Source of the DNA: Ruminococcus sp.
GTDB taxonomy: Bacteria > Bacillota > Clostridia > Oscillospirales > Ruminococcaceae
Assembly: GCA_017623515.1 (NCBI GenBank)
Contig: JAGAOV010000023.1
Location: forward strand, 1-41,950
Direction: 5' to 3'
DNA length: 41,950 nucleotides
Shown: piece after piece, positions 16,550 through 25,704 of the stretch
How the letters are laid out: each line of letters opens with the position of its first letter
Position numbering within the stretch: the first letter of the stretch is position 1
The notes under the pieces: generated by a model
Told to the model about the DNA's origin: nothing
Database searches by the model: none
Seen by the model: only the letters and a program-made list of their open reading frames with translations
Position numbers and translations under genes: made by a program

Positions 16550-17080
16550 CTATTTCTCAGCCTGAACTGTTTTGAGCATTTCATCTATGTGTGAATTCAA
16601 ACGTGTCTCCGCTTCTGCAAATGTGCATCCGCAGACATAGGCAAGTTCCTCTGCTATGATTCTCTTGCAGTCATACAGCAAATGGTCATCACTCACGCAA
16701 AGCCCGCCTTTCTGTCCTCTGAACTGCCTGCGCTGCTTAGCAAGATACAGGGTTTTCAGAACCTGAAGAGCTTCCTCTCTCGTTCCGTCCAGAAGCACCT
16801 CACGATATTTCTTTCTTCTGGTATATACATCCGGAATCCACACTGTCTCAAGCTCTGGAAGCATTCCCAGACTTCCCAGAACTTCGTCCTCACTCTCAAG
16901 CTCTTTCATTCTGCTTTCAAGGGAATACGGCACGAAAATCGTGAGATTATTCAGATACAAAGGTGTAAGCGCATAACACTCCTGAGTCTGATCACCAAAC
17001 CTTTTTTCTGTAAGGGCAGTTATCTCACATACGCCTGTTCCACGATATAAAATCACATCATTCAACTGATACATATGCAT
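16550..17080 (-). CDS. CarD/CdnL-family RNA polymerase-binding regulator
   Basis: A 176-aa cytoplasmic regulator. The first 60 residues (MYQLNDVILYRGTGVCEI) form the Tudor-like RNA polymerase beta-binding domain shared by CarD, CdnL and the TRCF N-terminus. The rest is helical (REEALQVLKTLYLAKQRR and a C-terminal region), like the DNA-binding part of CarD. Family members stabilise open promoter complexes, often at rRNA promoters. GAGG lies five bases before the ATG at 17080; the second ATG at 17074 is possible. The longer frame from 17155 includes the promoter -10 region and is rejected. Confidence 0.85.
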   Translation of the reverse strand: MHMYQLNDVILYRGTGVCEITALTEKRFGDQTQECYALTPLYLNNLTIFVPYSLESRMKELESEDEVLGSLGMLPELETVWIPDVYTRRKKYREVLLDGTREEALQVLKTLYLAKQRRQFRGQKGGLCVSDDHLLYDCKRIIAEELAYVCGCTFAEAETRLNSHIDEMLKTVQAEK

Positions 17081-17169
17081 TTTTCCTCGCTGTTCTGTGT
17101 TATAAGTAAAACGTGCAGGATCACAACCGGCTGTATACCCGACTGGAAGCTGCACGTTGCTATACTTAT

Positions 17170-17199
17170 ATTATACCAGATTTTGCGAAAAAAGGTCAT
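17170..17199 (-). promoter_or_regulatory. promoter of CarD-family gene
   Basis: On the minus strand a perfect TATAAT (17170-17175), with TGACCT about 18 bp upstream as a partial -35. Confidence 0.55.
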
Positions 17200-17255
17200 A
17201 GGCGTTTTTCACGAAAAATTTCTTCCCTCTATGCGCAAAAGCACCAAATCACACC

Positions 17256-18428
17256 TTATTTGCAGACTGCAAGCAGTTCCTCTGTCTTGTCACAACGTTC
17301 CCATGCTACGCAAAGATCCTCTCTTCCCATATGTCCATAAGCCGCAAGCTTGCGGTACTGGGGCTTTCTAAGGTCAAGTGCCTTGATAATCCCGCCCGGT
17401 GTGAGATCGAATACCTTCTGCACTGCTTCTGCAAGTTTTTCGTCGGAAACCTTGCCTGTACCAAATGTATCCACAAGAACAGATACCGGTGTTGCAACGC
17501 CGATTGCATATGCAAGCTGAACCTCACATCTGTCTGCAAGACCTGCCGCTACAATGTTCTTTGCAATGTATCTTGTGGCATAGGCGGCACTTCTGTCAAC
17601 CTTGGTCGGGTCTTTGCCGCTGAATGCACCGCCGCCGTGACGTGCGTAGCCGCCGTAGGTATCAACAATGATCTTACGTCCTGTGAGTCCGCTGTCACCC
17701 TGAGGGCCGCCGATTACGAATCTGCCTGTAGGATTGATGTAGAACTTAGTGTTTTCATCAATCATTTCCGCAGGAAGAACCTCCTTGCATACATATTCCA
17801 TAATATCATTTCTGATTCTTTCGGATGGAATTTCCGGAGAATGCTGTGTGGAAACAACAACTGCATCAATTCTAACCGGCTTATTATCCTCATATTCAAC
17901 TGTAACCTGAGCCTTGCCGTCAGGACGGAGATATGTGAGGATATTCTGCTTTCTCACATCAGAAAGTCTGAGACAGAGCTTGTGTGCCAGTGAAATCGGC
18001 ATAGGCATAAGCTCCTTGGTCTCATTGCAGGCATATCCGAACATCATGCCCTGATCTCCTGCGCCTGTGGCAGTTTCATCTGTACCACGGCTCTCAATTG
18101 CATCATTAACGCCCATTGCAATATCCGGAGACTGCTTGTCAATTGCAGTCAGTACCGAGCATGTATAGCCGTCAAAACCGTACTTTGCACGGTCATAACC
18201 GATGTCAATAACAACATCTCTTGCAATCTGAGGTATATCAATTTTAGCAGAGGTTGTAATCTCACCCATACAAAGTATCATACCGGTTGTAGTTGTTGTC
18301 TCACAGGCAACTCTTGCCATTGGATCCTGTTCCAGAATTGCGTCAAGAACTGCATCTGAAATCTGATCGCAGATTTTATCCGGATGTCCTTCTGTTACTG
18401 ATTCAGATGTAAATAAAAAACGACTCAT
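17256..18428 (-). CDS. metK: S-adenosylmethionine synthase
   Basis: A 390-aa methionine adenosyltransferase making SAM from methionine and ATP. The motifs GHPDK (N-terminus), GAGDQG (near 115) and GGGAFSGKD (near 255) are the canonical ATP/metal/phosphate sites. The start at 18428 ([18 protein letters not shown]) has an AAAGGGA Shine-Dalgarno; the longer frame runs into the riboswitch. The leader contains a SAM-I riboswitch with terminator, giving feedback repression by its own product. The gene is monocistronic. Confidence 0.98.
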   Translation of the reverse strand: MSRFLFTSESVTEGHPDKICDQISDAVLDAILEQDPMARVACETTTTTGMILCMGEITTSAKIDIPQIARDVVIDIGYDRAKYGFDGYTCSVLTAIDKQSPDIAMGVNDAIESRGTDETATGAGDQGMMFGYACNETKELMPMPISLAHKLCLRLSDVRKQNILTYLRPDGKAQVTVEYEDNKPVRIDAVVVSTQHSPEIPSERIRNDIMEYVCKEVLPAEMIDENTKFYINPTGRFVIGGPQGDSGLTGRKIIVDTYGGYARHGGGAFSGKDPTKVDRSAAYATRYIAKNIVAAGLADRCEVQLAYAIGVATPVSVLVDTFGTGKVSDEKLAEAVQKVFDLTPGGIIKALDLRKPQYRKLAAYGHMGREDLCVAWERCDKTEELLAVCK

Positions 18429-18452
18429 TAAAATCATCCCTTTCTTTGCATT

Positions 18453-18478
18453 AAAAAAGCACCCGATTTGACGAGTGC
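18453..18478 (-). terminator. riboswitch-controlled terminator of metK
   Basis: On the minus strand, GCACTCG pairs with CGGGTGC around a short loop, followed by six U. It lies just downstream of the SAM-I aptamer and before the metK RBS: the expression platform. Confidence 0.88.
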
Positions 18479-18500
18479 ATGATTCCGCTTTCTTCGAAAT

Positions 18501-18604
18501 CCTCATCTCTCGGTAAATACCGCAGGATTTAGCACCTTTTTTGCATTACCGCAATCAGGTTGCCGGGCTTCACAGGACCAGTTCCTCCGCCACTCTTGAT
18601 AAGG
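18501..18604 (-). ncRNA. SAM-I (S-box) riboswitch aptamer
   Basis: The minus strand reads CTTATCAAGAG, then GGCGGAGGAACTGG, CCTGTGAAGCCCGGCAACC and a GGTGCTAAATCC segment. P1 closes between CCTTATC (18598-18604) and GATGAGG (18501-18507). These are the conserved S-box elements, including the kink-turn and the SAM-binding core. SAM binding favours the downstream terminator and switches off metK. Confidence 0.97.
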
Positions 18605-18614
18605 TTACACATAT

Positions 18615-18643
18615 ATTATATCTCATATTCCGTCCCTTGTCAA
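18615..18643 (-). promoter_or_regulatory. promoter of metK and its riboswitch
   Basis: On the minus strand, TTGACA (18638-18643), a 17-bp spacer and TATAAT (18615-18620). Confidence 0.9.
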
Positions 18644-18672
18644 TAGTTTAACACAAATTCCGTCGAAAGTGC

Positions 18673-18701
18673 AAAAAAGCGGCACGAACATGTCGTGCCG
18701 C
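18673..18701 (-). terminator. terminator of GH9 cellulase gene
   Basis: GCGGCACGA (18679-18687) pairs with TCGTGCCGC (18693-18701). On the minus strand a run of six T follows. Confidence 0.92.
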
Positions 18702-18739
18702 CTTTGCGTCAAAGACTATTTAACTATCTGCGATTATCC

Positions 18740-21700
18740 TTACGGCTTAATCGGGAGTTCCTTGATAGCTTCAACAACGAACTTCAGAAGAGCATCTGCG
18801 TCTGCGCCGTTGATAACACCGTCATCTACGCAAGCTGCATTAGCTGTCTGCTGATCATTGAATGTGATAGAACCAGCAAGCTTCTTGTTCAGGAATACCA
18901 GGTCGATCAGAGAAATCTGACCATCGAGGTTTGTATCGCCGATGAGAACGTCAAATTCGCCCTTATCGTTTGTTGTTCTGGATGTTGTTGTAGCTGTTGT
19001 CTTGGATGTAGTAGTTGTAGTTGTACCTGTAGTTGTAGTTGTCTGCTTAGTAGTTGTTGTCTGTTCAGAATCAACCAGCGGAGCTTCGTCTTCGAGGAAG
19101 GATGCGATCCATACCAGAGGAGAGTTCCAGTTGATTGTACACTCGTTTACAGACCAAGCCTCAACGTTGTCGAGGTAGCAAACCATAGGAGCAACTTCGC
19201 CAGCCTTGTAGCCCTTACCCTGAATCATCGGGTCCTGCATCTGGGAGTTCGGACCACCGGAGAGAACGCCCTTAGGAGCAGACGGGAATGTGTTGTCGAG
19301 CTGGTAAGACCACCATCTGTGGTGAGGATACTTCAGTTCACGTTCGCCGTAACCACTTACATAGGACTGTTCGAGAACGTTTCTACCCATCAGGTAGTCC
19401 ATAGCTGTGGATACACCGCTGATGTACTGAGCTTCCTTATCAATGTCATAAGCAAGACCCATAACCATAGCGTTGTTTACAACCATAGAGTTGGAACCCC
19501 ACTCATAGCCGTTTACGAGAGTCTTCTTATCAGTGCCGCCTGCCAGTGTCCAAACTTCTGCTTCGTAGTCGTGACCAACATAAGGTACACCGAAGTCAGA
19601 TTCTTCTTCGAGCTTCAGGAAGTAGTCAGCTGCTTCCTTAACGTTGTTCTGGATTGTTGTGAGTTCATCCTGTGTCAGCAGGCCCTTGTCAACCATTGCC
19701 TGACCGTTGATGCAGAGAGACAGAGTACCCAGAGAACCTACAGTACCCCATGTAAATGCTGTAGCGGAACCATTGTTTTCACCGCCGTACAGAGCTGTAG
19801 GAACAGCAAAGCACTTACCAGATGCATCGTCATAGCTCATCATGTCTGTCTTGTAAGCAGCGTCGCCAGTTGTGATGTACAGTTCGCAAGCTGCCCAGTA
19901 GAATTCGTCAGTTACGTTTGTATCGCCGTAAGGGCCACCACCCTTGTTCTGAGCCAGAGGAGCATACAGTGATGTATGAGACTGGAGTTCATCCGGAACT
20001 GTTGTGTAAGGAGCATAGCAACCCTTAGCTGCGTCATAAGCCTTCTTAGCCAGAGCGATACATTCATCAGCTTCAGCAGAATCGTAAGGCTGGATCAGAC
20101 GAGCGTGCTGTGCAAGAGCAGCTGCAAAGTTCAGAGTAGCTGCATATGTCTTAGGCTTGATGATACGAGAAAGCTCACCAGCGTTTGTCAGGTCTGTAGC
20201 ATCCTTAGGAGATACAGCCAGAGCAGTCCACTTATAGTCGTGGATCTTGTGGTAAACCATACCGTCAGCCGGATCCTGCATAGTCTTGAAGAAGTCGATT
20301 TCTACCTGTACTTCGTCGAGAATATCCGGAATCTTGTTGCCGTTTTCAGGAATTGTAACAGTACCGCTGCTGTCAGCCCACTTGTCGATGAATTCCTGAT
20401 TGCCGTTGTTCAGAGCACGGTCATAGATAGAAAGCAGAGTCCAGATGGAAACACCGCCGTTTACAACGTACTTACCGTGGTCACCAGCGTCATACCAACC
20501 GCCGGTTACGTCGATAGTACCATTGTTCTTTTCAACTTCAGCTTCAGAAGGAATGATGTAAACCCACTGCTTCTGGATGTAAGCTACGTCGCTGTCGTGA
20601 CCAGCCGGACGAGCCAGATCAGAAGCTGTAGCCTTTTCACCGTTGGGGTTCTCAGAAACGATGTACTGTGCTTCGATCTCAACACCAGAACGGTTCTGGT
20701 AGAAGTAGTTCATAGCCTCAGTTGTCAGATCGCCGTAGATGTCATTGCCAATATCGAAAGGCAGAGACTCCTTGCCATCGCAAGTGATTGTGTAACCTGT
20801 ACCCTCTGTCTGGAAGTCAGAGAAGTCGATTACCTGGTTGTATGTGTTGGAAGCATCACACAGAGTTGTGCCGCCAGTTGTTGTGCCTGTGTATACAGTG
20901 TTGCCGGAAGAATCCTTAACCTGGAATTCCTTAGCTGTACCGTCAGAGCCATCGAGAACGAGAGTAGCCTTCTTAGCAAGCTTTGTGAAGTAACCAACCT
21001 GGTTTACTTCGATGCCCTTCGGCTGATAGATAACTTCTTTCTTGTAGTCAGACTGATCATCTGTCATGTCGATGAGACACATGTTATCGAACTTGATAAC
21101 CTTACCTTCGTTTACGCAGATAAAGTCATTGTACGGAGAAGTACCGCCCAGGTGGAATGTCCACTCACCTACGCCCTCAGCTGTCTTATCCGGTGTGAAT
21201 TCATAAGCATAGTTTGTCCACTGATTAGCAGGCAGATAGCTGTTCTTCCAAGCATCCCAGCCCATACCGTAGTCAACAGACTGACCAGTTTTACCTGCGC
21301 TCTTTACAACGCTTGCGATTTCTTCCAGAGACTTGCCTTCAACCTGTGAATAATCAACGGAAAGCAGTTCACCGTTACCATGCCAGAGTTCAGCGTCATC
21401 ATTTGTCATATCGCCGAGCTTAGCATAGATTCTTGCCTGTGTATCGTCTGTCCATACAGAATAGCTGATACGATACTTATGGCCGGACTGAATTGTCAGA
21501 CCTCTGTGACGGAACTGACAGTCCCAACGACCTTCACCGTTGTTTGTAAGACCACCCGGATTTGTAATCAGGATGTTGTAGCAACCGTCTGTGATTTCAA
21601 ACTTCATTGTACCTGTTGCGGATTCGCAGATGTGCCACGGGAGACCTGCACCGTCGTTGAAGTCACCGTGACCAAGCTCCTGACCTGCAAATGCAGTCAG

Positions 21701-21790
21701 AGAAGTCATGCCAGCCATAAGAGCAGATGCGGACATTGCGCCTGCCATTACGCCTGAGAGCAATCTCTTGCTCATTTTTGTCTTTGGCAT
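18740..21790 (-). CDS. cellulosomal GH9 cellulase (CBM4-like - Ig - GH9 - dockerin)
   Basis: A 1016-aa secreted enzyme. The signal peptide ends near AFA-G (35). A CBM4/9-type beta-sandwich covers about 40-245 (GDFNDGAGLPW start). A cellulase Ig-like domain (IEVNQVGYFTKLAKKATLVLDG) runs about 260-345, and the GH9 (alpha/alpha)6 barrel about 350-890. GGWYDAGDHGKYVVNG near 430 holds the catalytic aspartates, HHRWWSYQ is the substrate-contact segment, and NECTINWNSPLVW near 880 holds the catalytic glutamate. A poly-Thr linker and a type I dockerin (GDTNLDGQIS; CVDDGVINGADADALLK) end it. This resembles ruminococcal and CbhA-like processive GH9 enzymes. AGGAGG precedes the ATG. It has its own promoter, a structured leader and a terminator. 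No frameshift is seen. Confidence 0.97.
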   Translation of the reverse strand: MPKTKMSKRLLSGVMAGAMSASALMAGMTSLTAFAGQELGHGDFNDGAGLPWHICESATGTMKFEITDGCYNILITNPGGLTNNGEGRWDCQFRHRGLTIQSGHKYRISYSVWTDDTQARIYAKLGDMTNDDAELWHGNGELLSVDYSQVEGKSLEEIASVVKSAGKTGQSVDYGMGWDAWKNSYLPANQWTNYAYEFTPDKTAEGVGEWTFHLGGTSPYNDFICVNEGKVIKFDNMCLIDMTDDQSDYKKEVIYQPKGIEVNQVGYFTKLAKKATLVLDGSDGTAKEFQVKDSSGNTVYTGTTTGGTTLCDASNTYNQVIDFSDFQTEGTGYTITCDGKESLPFDIGNDIYGDLTTEAMNYFYQNRSGVEIEAQYIVSENPNGEKATASDLARPAGHDSDVAYIQKQWVYIIPSEAEVEKNNGTIDVTGGWYDAGDHGKYVVNGGVSIWTLLSIYDRALNNGNQEFIDKWADSSGTVTIPENGNKIPDILDEVQVEIDFFKTMQDPADGMVYHKIHDYKWTALAVSPKDATDLTNAGELSRIIKPKTYAATLNFAAALAQHARLIQPYDSAEADECIALAKKAYDAAKGCYAPYTTVPDELQSHTSLYAPLAQNKGGGPYGDTNVTDEFYWAACELYITTGDAAYKTDMMSYDDASGKCFAVPTALYGGENNGSATAFTWGTVGSLGTLSLCINGQAMVDKGLLTQDELTTIQNNVKEAADYFLKLEEESDFGVPYVGHDYEAEVWTLAGGTDKKTLVNGYEWGSNSMVVNNAMVMGLAYDIDKEAQYISGVSTAMDYLMGRNVLEQSYVSGYGERELKYPHHRWWSYQLDNTFPSAPKGVLSGGPNSQMQDPMIQGKGYKAGEVAPMVCYLDNVEAWSVNECTINWNSPLVWIASFLEDEAPLVDSEQTTTTKQTTTTTGTTTTTTSKTTATTTSRTTNDKGEFDVLIGDTNLDGQISLIDLVFLNKKLAGSITFNDQQTANAACVDDGVINGADADALLKFVVEAIKELPIKP

Positions 21791-21833
21791 AAGTGTTATC
21801 CTCCTTAAATAAATGAATATAAAAATTTGTTTT

Positions 21834-21937
21834 GGAACGCTAAGTTCCGTTTAACGTAATCCCCTGACGGAGAACTGAGGACAGCGCATATCCGCTGTTT
21901 ATTTCACATCTTGATAAACAGCGTAATACACGTCCTC
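21834..21937 (-). ncRNA. structured 5' leader of the GH9 cellulase mRNA
   Basis: About 150 nt separate promoter and ATG. GAGGAC/GTCCTC (21932-21937 with 21877-21882) closes a stem. Inside it a perfect 10-bp hairpin, CGCTGTTTAT/ATAAACAGCG (21893-21902 with 21914-21923), has an 11-base loop. A third hairpin, GGAAC/GTTCC (21834-21848), lies nearer the RBS. I recognise no known riboswitch. It could stabilise the mRNA or regulate translation. Confidence 0.5.
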
Positions 21938-21948
21938 TCGTTACAATA

Positions 21949-21977
21949 ATTATACCATAATCGGCATTTATTGTAAA
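21949..21977 (-). promoter_or_regulatory. promoter of GH9 cellulase gene
   Basis: On the minus strand, TTTACA (21972-21977), a 17-bp spacer and TATAAT (21949-21954). Confidence 0.82.
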
Positions 21978-22069
21978 GATGTTTTCTGATTTTCAGTAAT
22001 TTTTTCTAAAACGAGTAAATGATTTTTGTACAATTTTACCATTGACATTTCGTTTTTTTATGCTTCTAC

Positions 22070-22108
22070 ATTCAAAAAAAGCGGAGAACATCGTAGCTCT
22101 CCGCTTTT
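22070..22108 (-). terminator. terminator of CBM-dockerin gene
   Basis: AAAAGCGGAGA (22077-22087) pairs with TCTCCGCTTTT (22098-22108); T residues follow on the minus strand. Confidence 0.9.
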
Positions 22109-22157
22109 AAAAGCAACATTATACTGTATAAAGCAATATCGTACTGTTTTTGTTTTC

Positions 22158-23492
22158 TTACGGATTTACCGGCAGGGATGTGATAGCTTCTACTACAAAC
22201 TTCAGCAGAGCATCTGCATCTGCTCCGTTAAGAGTACCATCATCAACACATGCTGCACAATTCTGCTGCTGCTGATTAAACTGTACTGAACCTGCATTGA
22301 ACTTGTTCAGCAGTACAACGTCCAGCAGAGAAATTGAACCATCAAGATTTACGTCACCAATAAGGATGCCTGACGGTGTTTTATTTGTTGTAGTTGTCTT
22401 AGTAGTTGTTGTTGTAGGCTTGGTTGTTGTTGTAGTTGTAGTCTTCTTGGTGGTTGTAGTTGTTGTGGTCTTCTTGGTAGTAGTTGTTGTTGTAGTTGTT
22501 GTAGTTGTCGTTGTAGTTGTTGCACCCTGACCATTCTTATCAGTGTAAACTGTTACGGAATCTACAGTAAATGAACCGCAGTCGATCCACCATACACCCC
22601 ACTTCAGTTCACCGCCGTACTGTGTCTGGATGATTGCTGCTGTTGCAGAGTCAACATCCCATGTGATAGAACCAGTCTTGCCGCTGATTGATTCCTCCAT
22701 GTCATCGCCCTGTGCCCAGTAATCAGGTGCTACACTTGTTGATGTTCCGAATGCACCCTGCCACTTACCGATTGATGAACTCTTTGTGGAAATATTTACC
22801 TTTACTTTCTGAATGGTCTCACCTGCGCCAATACCAAAGTCTGCCCATGACCAGCCGATCATCTTTTCAGACATTGTGCTGTAGTTGTAGGAATCGCCGA
22901 GAGTAAGAGTGTATCCACCGCCGGTAGTATTTCCAGTATTGCCGGTGTTGCCAGTGTTGCCAGTACCGGAATATGCATTTGTGTATACATTAACAGTATC
23001 AATAGTGAATGATCCGCAGTCAATCCACCATACGCCCCATTTCAGTTCGCCGCCGTACTGTGTCTGGATGATTGCTGCTGTTGCAGAATCAACATCCCAC
23101 GTAATAGTACCGGTCTTGCCGCTGATTATTTCCTCCATGTCATCGCCCTGTGCCCAGTAATCAGGTGCTACACTTGTTGATGTTCCGAATGCACCCTGCC
23201 ACTTACCGATTGATGAACTCTTTGTGGAAATAACAATCTCTACCTTTTCAATTGTTTCACTTGTGTTAATGCCAAAATCTGCCCAACTGAAGCCAATCAT
23301 CTTTTCAGACATTGTGCTGTAGTTGTAGGAAGCTCCAGGTGAAATGCTGTACATTCCAGACGCTTCAAGAACCTGTGTTGCACCATCCTGTGCGTAGCTG
23401 TCTGCTGCGGATACGGATGTTACTCCTGCGAAGCCGCTGACTGCAATTGCTGCTGATGCTGCAAATGCAACGAGTTTGTTTGTGATTTTCAT
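22158..23492 (-). CDS. secreted dockerin protein with two tandem CBM-like modules, no catalytic domain seen
   Basis: A 444-aa secreted protein. A signal peptide (about 1-29) is followed by two nearly identical modules of about 120 aa (about 47-173 and 193-319). Each has SYNYSTMSEKMIG, SWADFGI, KWQGAFGTSTSVAPDYW and LKWGVWWIDCGSFT. The many exposed-type Trp residues and beta-strand pattern suggest a carbohydrate-binding module, but I cannot name its family. A (NTG)n linker joins them, and a linker of Thr runs broken by Lys pairs precedes a type I dockerin (GDVNLDGSIS; CVDDGTLNGADADALLK). That dockerin is very similar to the one on the adjacent cellulase. With no catalytic domain, the protein probably adds polysaccharide binding to the cellulosome. 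Monocistronic, with its own promoter and terminator. Confidence 0.88.
   Translation of the reverse strand: MKITNKLVAFAASAAIAVSGFAGVTSVSAADSYAQDGATQVLEASGMYSISPGASYNYSTMSEKMIGFSWADFGINTSETIEKVEIVISTKSSSIGKWQGAFGTSTSVAPDYWAQGDDMEEIISGKTGTITWDVDSATAAIIQTQYGGELKWGVWWIDCGSFTIDTVNVYTNAYSGTGNTGNTGNTGNTTGGGYTLTLGDSYNYSTMSEKMIGWSWADFGIGAGETIQKVKVNISTKSSSIGKWQGAFGTSTSVAPDYWAQGDDMEESISGKTGSITWDVDSATAAIIQTQYGGELKWGVWWIDCGSFTVDSVTVYTDKNGQGATTTTTTTTTTTTTTTKKTTTTTTTKKTTTTTTTKPTTTTTKTTTTNKTPSGILIGDVNLDGSISLLDVVLLNKFNAGSVQFNQQQQNCAACVDDGTLNGADADALLKFVVEAITSLPVNP
22540..23338 (-). repeat. 438-bp-offset tandem duplication inside the CBM-dockerin gene
   Basis: The DNA at about 22540-22900 recurs at about 22978-23338 with a constant 438-bp offset and no indels at the points I compared. 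Most differences look silent, and a stretch over the KWQGAFGTS...WAQGDDMEE part is essentially identical in both copies. This points to a recent duplication or ongoing gene conversion. The spacer encodes the NTG linker. Confidence 0.9.
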
Positions 23493-23546
23493 AAGAATTT
23501 TGCTCCTTCCAAAAAAATATTAATCCGGCTCAAATATGCCATAATT

Positions 23547-23575
23547 ATTTTAGCACATCCTCCCAAAAATTGCAA
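23547..23575 (-). promoter_or_regulatory. promoter of CBM-dockerin gene
   Basis: On the minus strand, TTGCAA (23570-23575), a 17-bp spacer and TAAAAT (23547-23552). Confidence 0.7.
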
Positions 23576-23654
23576 TCATTTTTCCTGAACAGAGCAAATT
23601 TAGGCTTTTTTGCCAATTAAATGCATTGTATTTTGTGCGCATTGACCAATACAA

Positions 23655-23690
23655 ATTCAAAAAAAGAGTCACAGCCGAAGCTGTGACTCT
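23655..23690 (-). terminator. terminator of the ABC importer operon
   Basis: A perfect 11-bp stem, AGAGTCACAGC (23665-23675) with GCTGTGACTCT (23680-23690) and loop CGAA; a T-tract follows on the minus strand. Confidence 0.92.
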
Positions 23691-23707
23691 CAAATAAACA
23701 TATAAGA

Positions 23708-24595
23708 TTATTCCTTAACGCCGCCCAGTGCTACGCCGCCAACGATGAACTTGGACAGGCACAGATAGATGATAACGATCGGAATAATAGACAGAGCAAC
23801 TGCTGCATACTGTGCACCTGCGTCCGGATGCTTATCCTGACCAAGTACGTTCTGAATCATGATCGGCATTGTGTAACGCTTTGTGTCACTCAGGATGATC
23901 ATGTTCTGTGTATAGTAGTTGTTCCAGTTTGCAACGAATGCGAAAATTGCCTGTACTGCAATAGCCGGCTTACACATCGGAATTGCGATAGAGATAAATG
24001 TACGGAATTCGCCGCAGCCGTCGATACGAGCCGCTTCAACAATATCCAGCGGGAATGAAGACTTCATGTACTGACGCATGTAGAATACGACAGCAGGAGC
24101 TGCAATTGCCGGAAGAATCAGCGGGATGTAGGAGTTCGCAAGACCCAGTGTACCTACCATGAACTGTACGAAACCAGTAGATGTTACCTGTACCGGAATC
24201 ATCATTACAGCCAGAATGATAGTGTAAGCTGTATCACGAACCTTGAAGTTATAAACTGTCAGACCGTATGATGTCAGTGCTGAGAAGAATACGGTCAGAA
24301 CTGTAGAGCAGCCTGCAATGATCAAGCTGTTCATATAACCAGTCCAGACATTGAAGTCCGGGAACTGAGCCATTTCACCTTCGGAAATGTTGCGGAAGTT
24401 AACTCTGAAATCTCCGCCTGGGATGAAGTTGATAGGATTTACGCTCAGATGGAATCCGTCATGTGTTGCATTACAGATCATGATCCACAGAGGTACGAGA
24501 CAAACAGCTGCCAGAAGAACGCATACTGCAAAGCAGCCGATGGACTTGATACGCTGAATCAGCATATAATTATCCTTTACGCCGACATTTTCCAT
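23708..24595 (-). CDS. sugar ABC transporter permease, MalG type
   Basis: A 295-aa inner-membrane permease of the CUT1 carbohydrate importer family, with about six membrane helices. The EAA loop EAARIDGCGEFRTFISIAIPMCKP (near 190-215) contacts the ATPase. GGAGG precedes the ATG, which overlaps the stop of the upstream permease gene by one base (TAATG), so translation is coupled. It is the last gene of the binding protein - MalF - MalG operon. No ATP-binding gene is present, so a shared MsiK/MalK-type ATPase encoded elsewhere is expected. The place beside two dockerin genes suggests cello-oligosaccharide uptake. Confidence 0.95.
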   Translation of the reverse strand: MENVGVKDNYMLIQRIKSIGCFAVCVLLAAVCLVPLWIMICNATHDGFHLSVNPINFIPGGDFRVNFRNISEGEMAQFPDFNVWTGYMNSLIIAGCSTVLTVFFSALTSYGLTVYNFKVRDTAYTIILAVMMIPVQVTSTGFVQFMVGTLGLANSYIPLILPAIAAPAVVFYMRQYMKSSFPLDIVEAARIDGCGEFRTFISIAIPMCKPAIAVQAIFAFVANWNNYYTQNMIILSDTKRYTMPIMIQNVLGQDKHPDAGAQYAAVALSIIPIVIIYLCLSKFIVGGVALGGVKE

Positions 24596-25641
24596 TATTC
24601 AAGTCCTCCCTTCTTAGCAAGCTTCTGCTGCTTCTTGTATTCCTTAACCAGTGCCTTACGTTCAGCCTTCTTACGAGCTTCGTCCTGATCACGGTTCATA
24701 CGGAATACGAAAATACCAAGAATAGCTGTTACAAAGAACAGCATGATTGATGCTGCACCAGCTACGCCATACTGCGGGCTATGTACATTGTTACCTACAC
24801 GGAACTGTTCGTAAATGAATACTGCAACAGTACGCAGATGATCCTTGATGTCGCCTGCTGCTGTATGATACAGGAAAGGAATATCGAACATCTGGAGACC
24901 ACCGATCATGGATGTGATCAGTGTATAAACAACCATCGGCTTCAGCAGCGGAAGTGTGATCTTTCCGAGAACCTGACCGCTGGATGCACCATCGATATTT
25001 GCAGCTTCAAACAGAGACGGATTGATACCCAGAATACCGGACATCATCATGATCATGGTGTTACCAAACCACATCCATGTCTGAATGAACATTACAATAC
25101 CACGGCTCCATGCCGGATCGTTTTCAAACTTAATTGCTTCATTGCCCATATTCTGAAGAATAATGTTTGCAGCACTTGTCTGGCTGTTGGAAATGAAACG
25201 CATGAACAGAGCTGCAACAGATACAGCTGTGATGATGTTAGGAAGGTACATAATTACCTTAAATGCGCCCTGACCAGGAATATGCAGCTTGGAATCTGTA
25301 AACCATACAGCAAGCAGCAGAGAAAGAGCGATCTGCGGAATAAAGTTACCTACCCAAAGAATTACTGTGTTGATGAATGACTGCACGAATGTGTCATGCA
25401 GTGCGTTTGATCTACGGTCGTCACCGCCGAAAAGCAGTGTCTTGTAGTTATCCAGAGCCATGAATTCCTGTGCTTCTGCACCAAATGCAGCGTCACCGTT
25501 GCCAAAGAAGCTCAGGATGAATGTATTGATCAATGGCCAGATCTGGAAGAATGCGTAGACAATAAAAAATGGTGCGATGAACATATAACCGTACTTAGCA
25601 TAGCTGATAGACTTAATACGGCTCTGCGCTGTCGATGCCAT
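24595..25641 (-). CDS. sugar ABC transporter permease, MalF type
   Basis: A 348-aa permease of a CUT1 importer. The first helix (YGYMFIAPFFIVYAFFQIWPLINTF) is typical, and the EAA loop is EAANIDGASSGQVLGKITLPLLKP (near 212-235). The C-terminus is long and basic with many Lys, which is odd for this family. An upstream in-frame GTG at 25650 lies too close to GAGAGG, so the ATG at 25641 is preferred. A hairpin separates it from the binding-protein gene upstream. Confidence 0.94.
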   Translation of the reverse strand: MASTAQSRIKSISYAKYGYMFIAPFFIVYAFFQIWPLINTFILSFFGNGDAAFGAEAQEFMALDNYKTLLFGGDDRRSNALHDTFVQSFINTVILWVGNFIPQIALSLLLAVWFTDSKLHIPGQGAFKVIMYLPNIITAVSVAALFMRFISNSQTSAANIILQNMGNEAIKFENDPAWSRGIVMFIQTWMWFGNTMIMMMSGILGINPSLFEAANIDGASSGQVLGKITLPLLKPMVVYTLITSMIGGLQMFDIPFLYHTAAGDIKDHLRTVAVFIYEQFRVGNNVHSPQYGVAGAASIMLFFVTAILGIFVFRMNRDQDEARKKAERKALVKEYKKQQKLAKKGGLE

Positions 25642-25704
25642 TTCGGACACACCCTCTCAAAAATTTAGTAAAGTAGTAGAATAGAATAAAAAAACAAATA
25701 TACA

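Noticed and set aside
18695-21349. Two long plus-strand open frames (425 and 457 codons) opposite the GH9 cellulase
   Set aside because: Both are Cys/Ser/Val-rich shadows created by the biased codon use of the cellulase; the minus strand has signal peptide, GH9 motifs, RBS, promoter and terminator.
22380-22530. Low-complexity GTT/GTA repeats that could be mistaken for a CRISPR or satellite
   Set aside because: On the minus strand they are ACN codons for the Thr-rich linker of the dockerin protein; there are no spacers. No CRISPR array is seen in the window.
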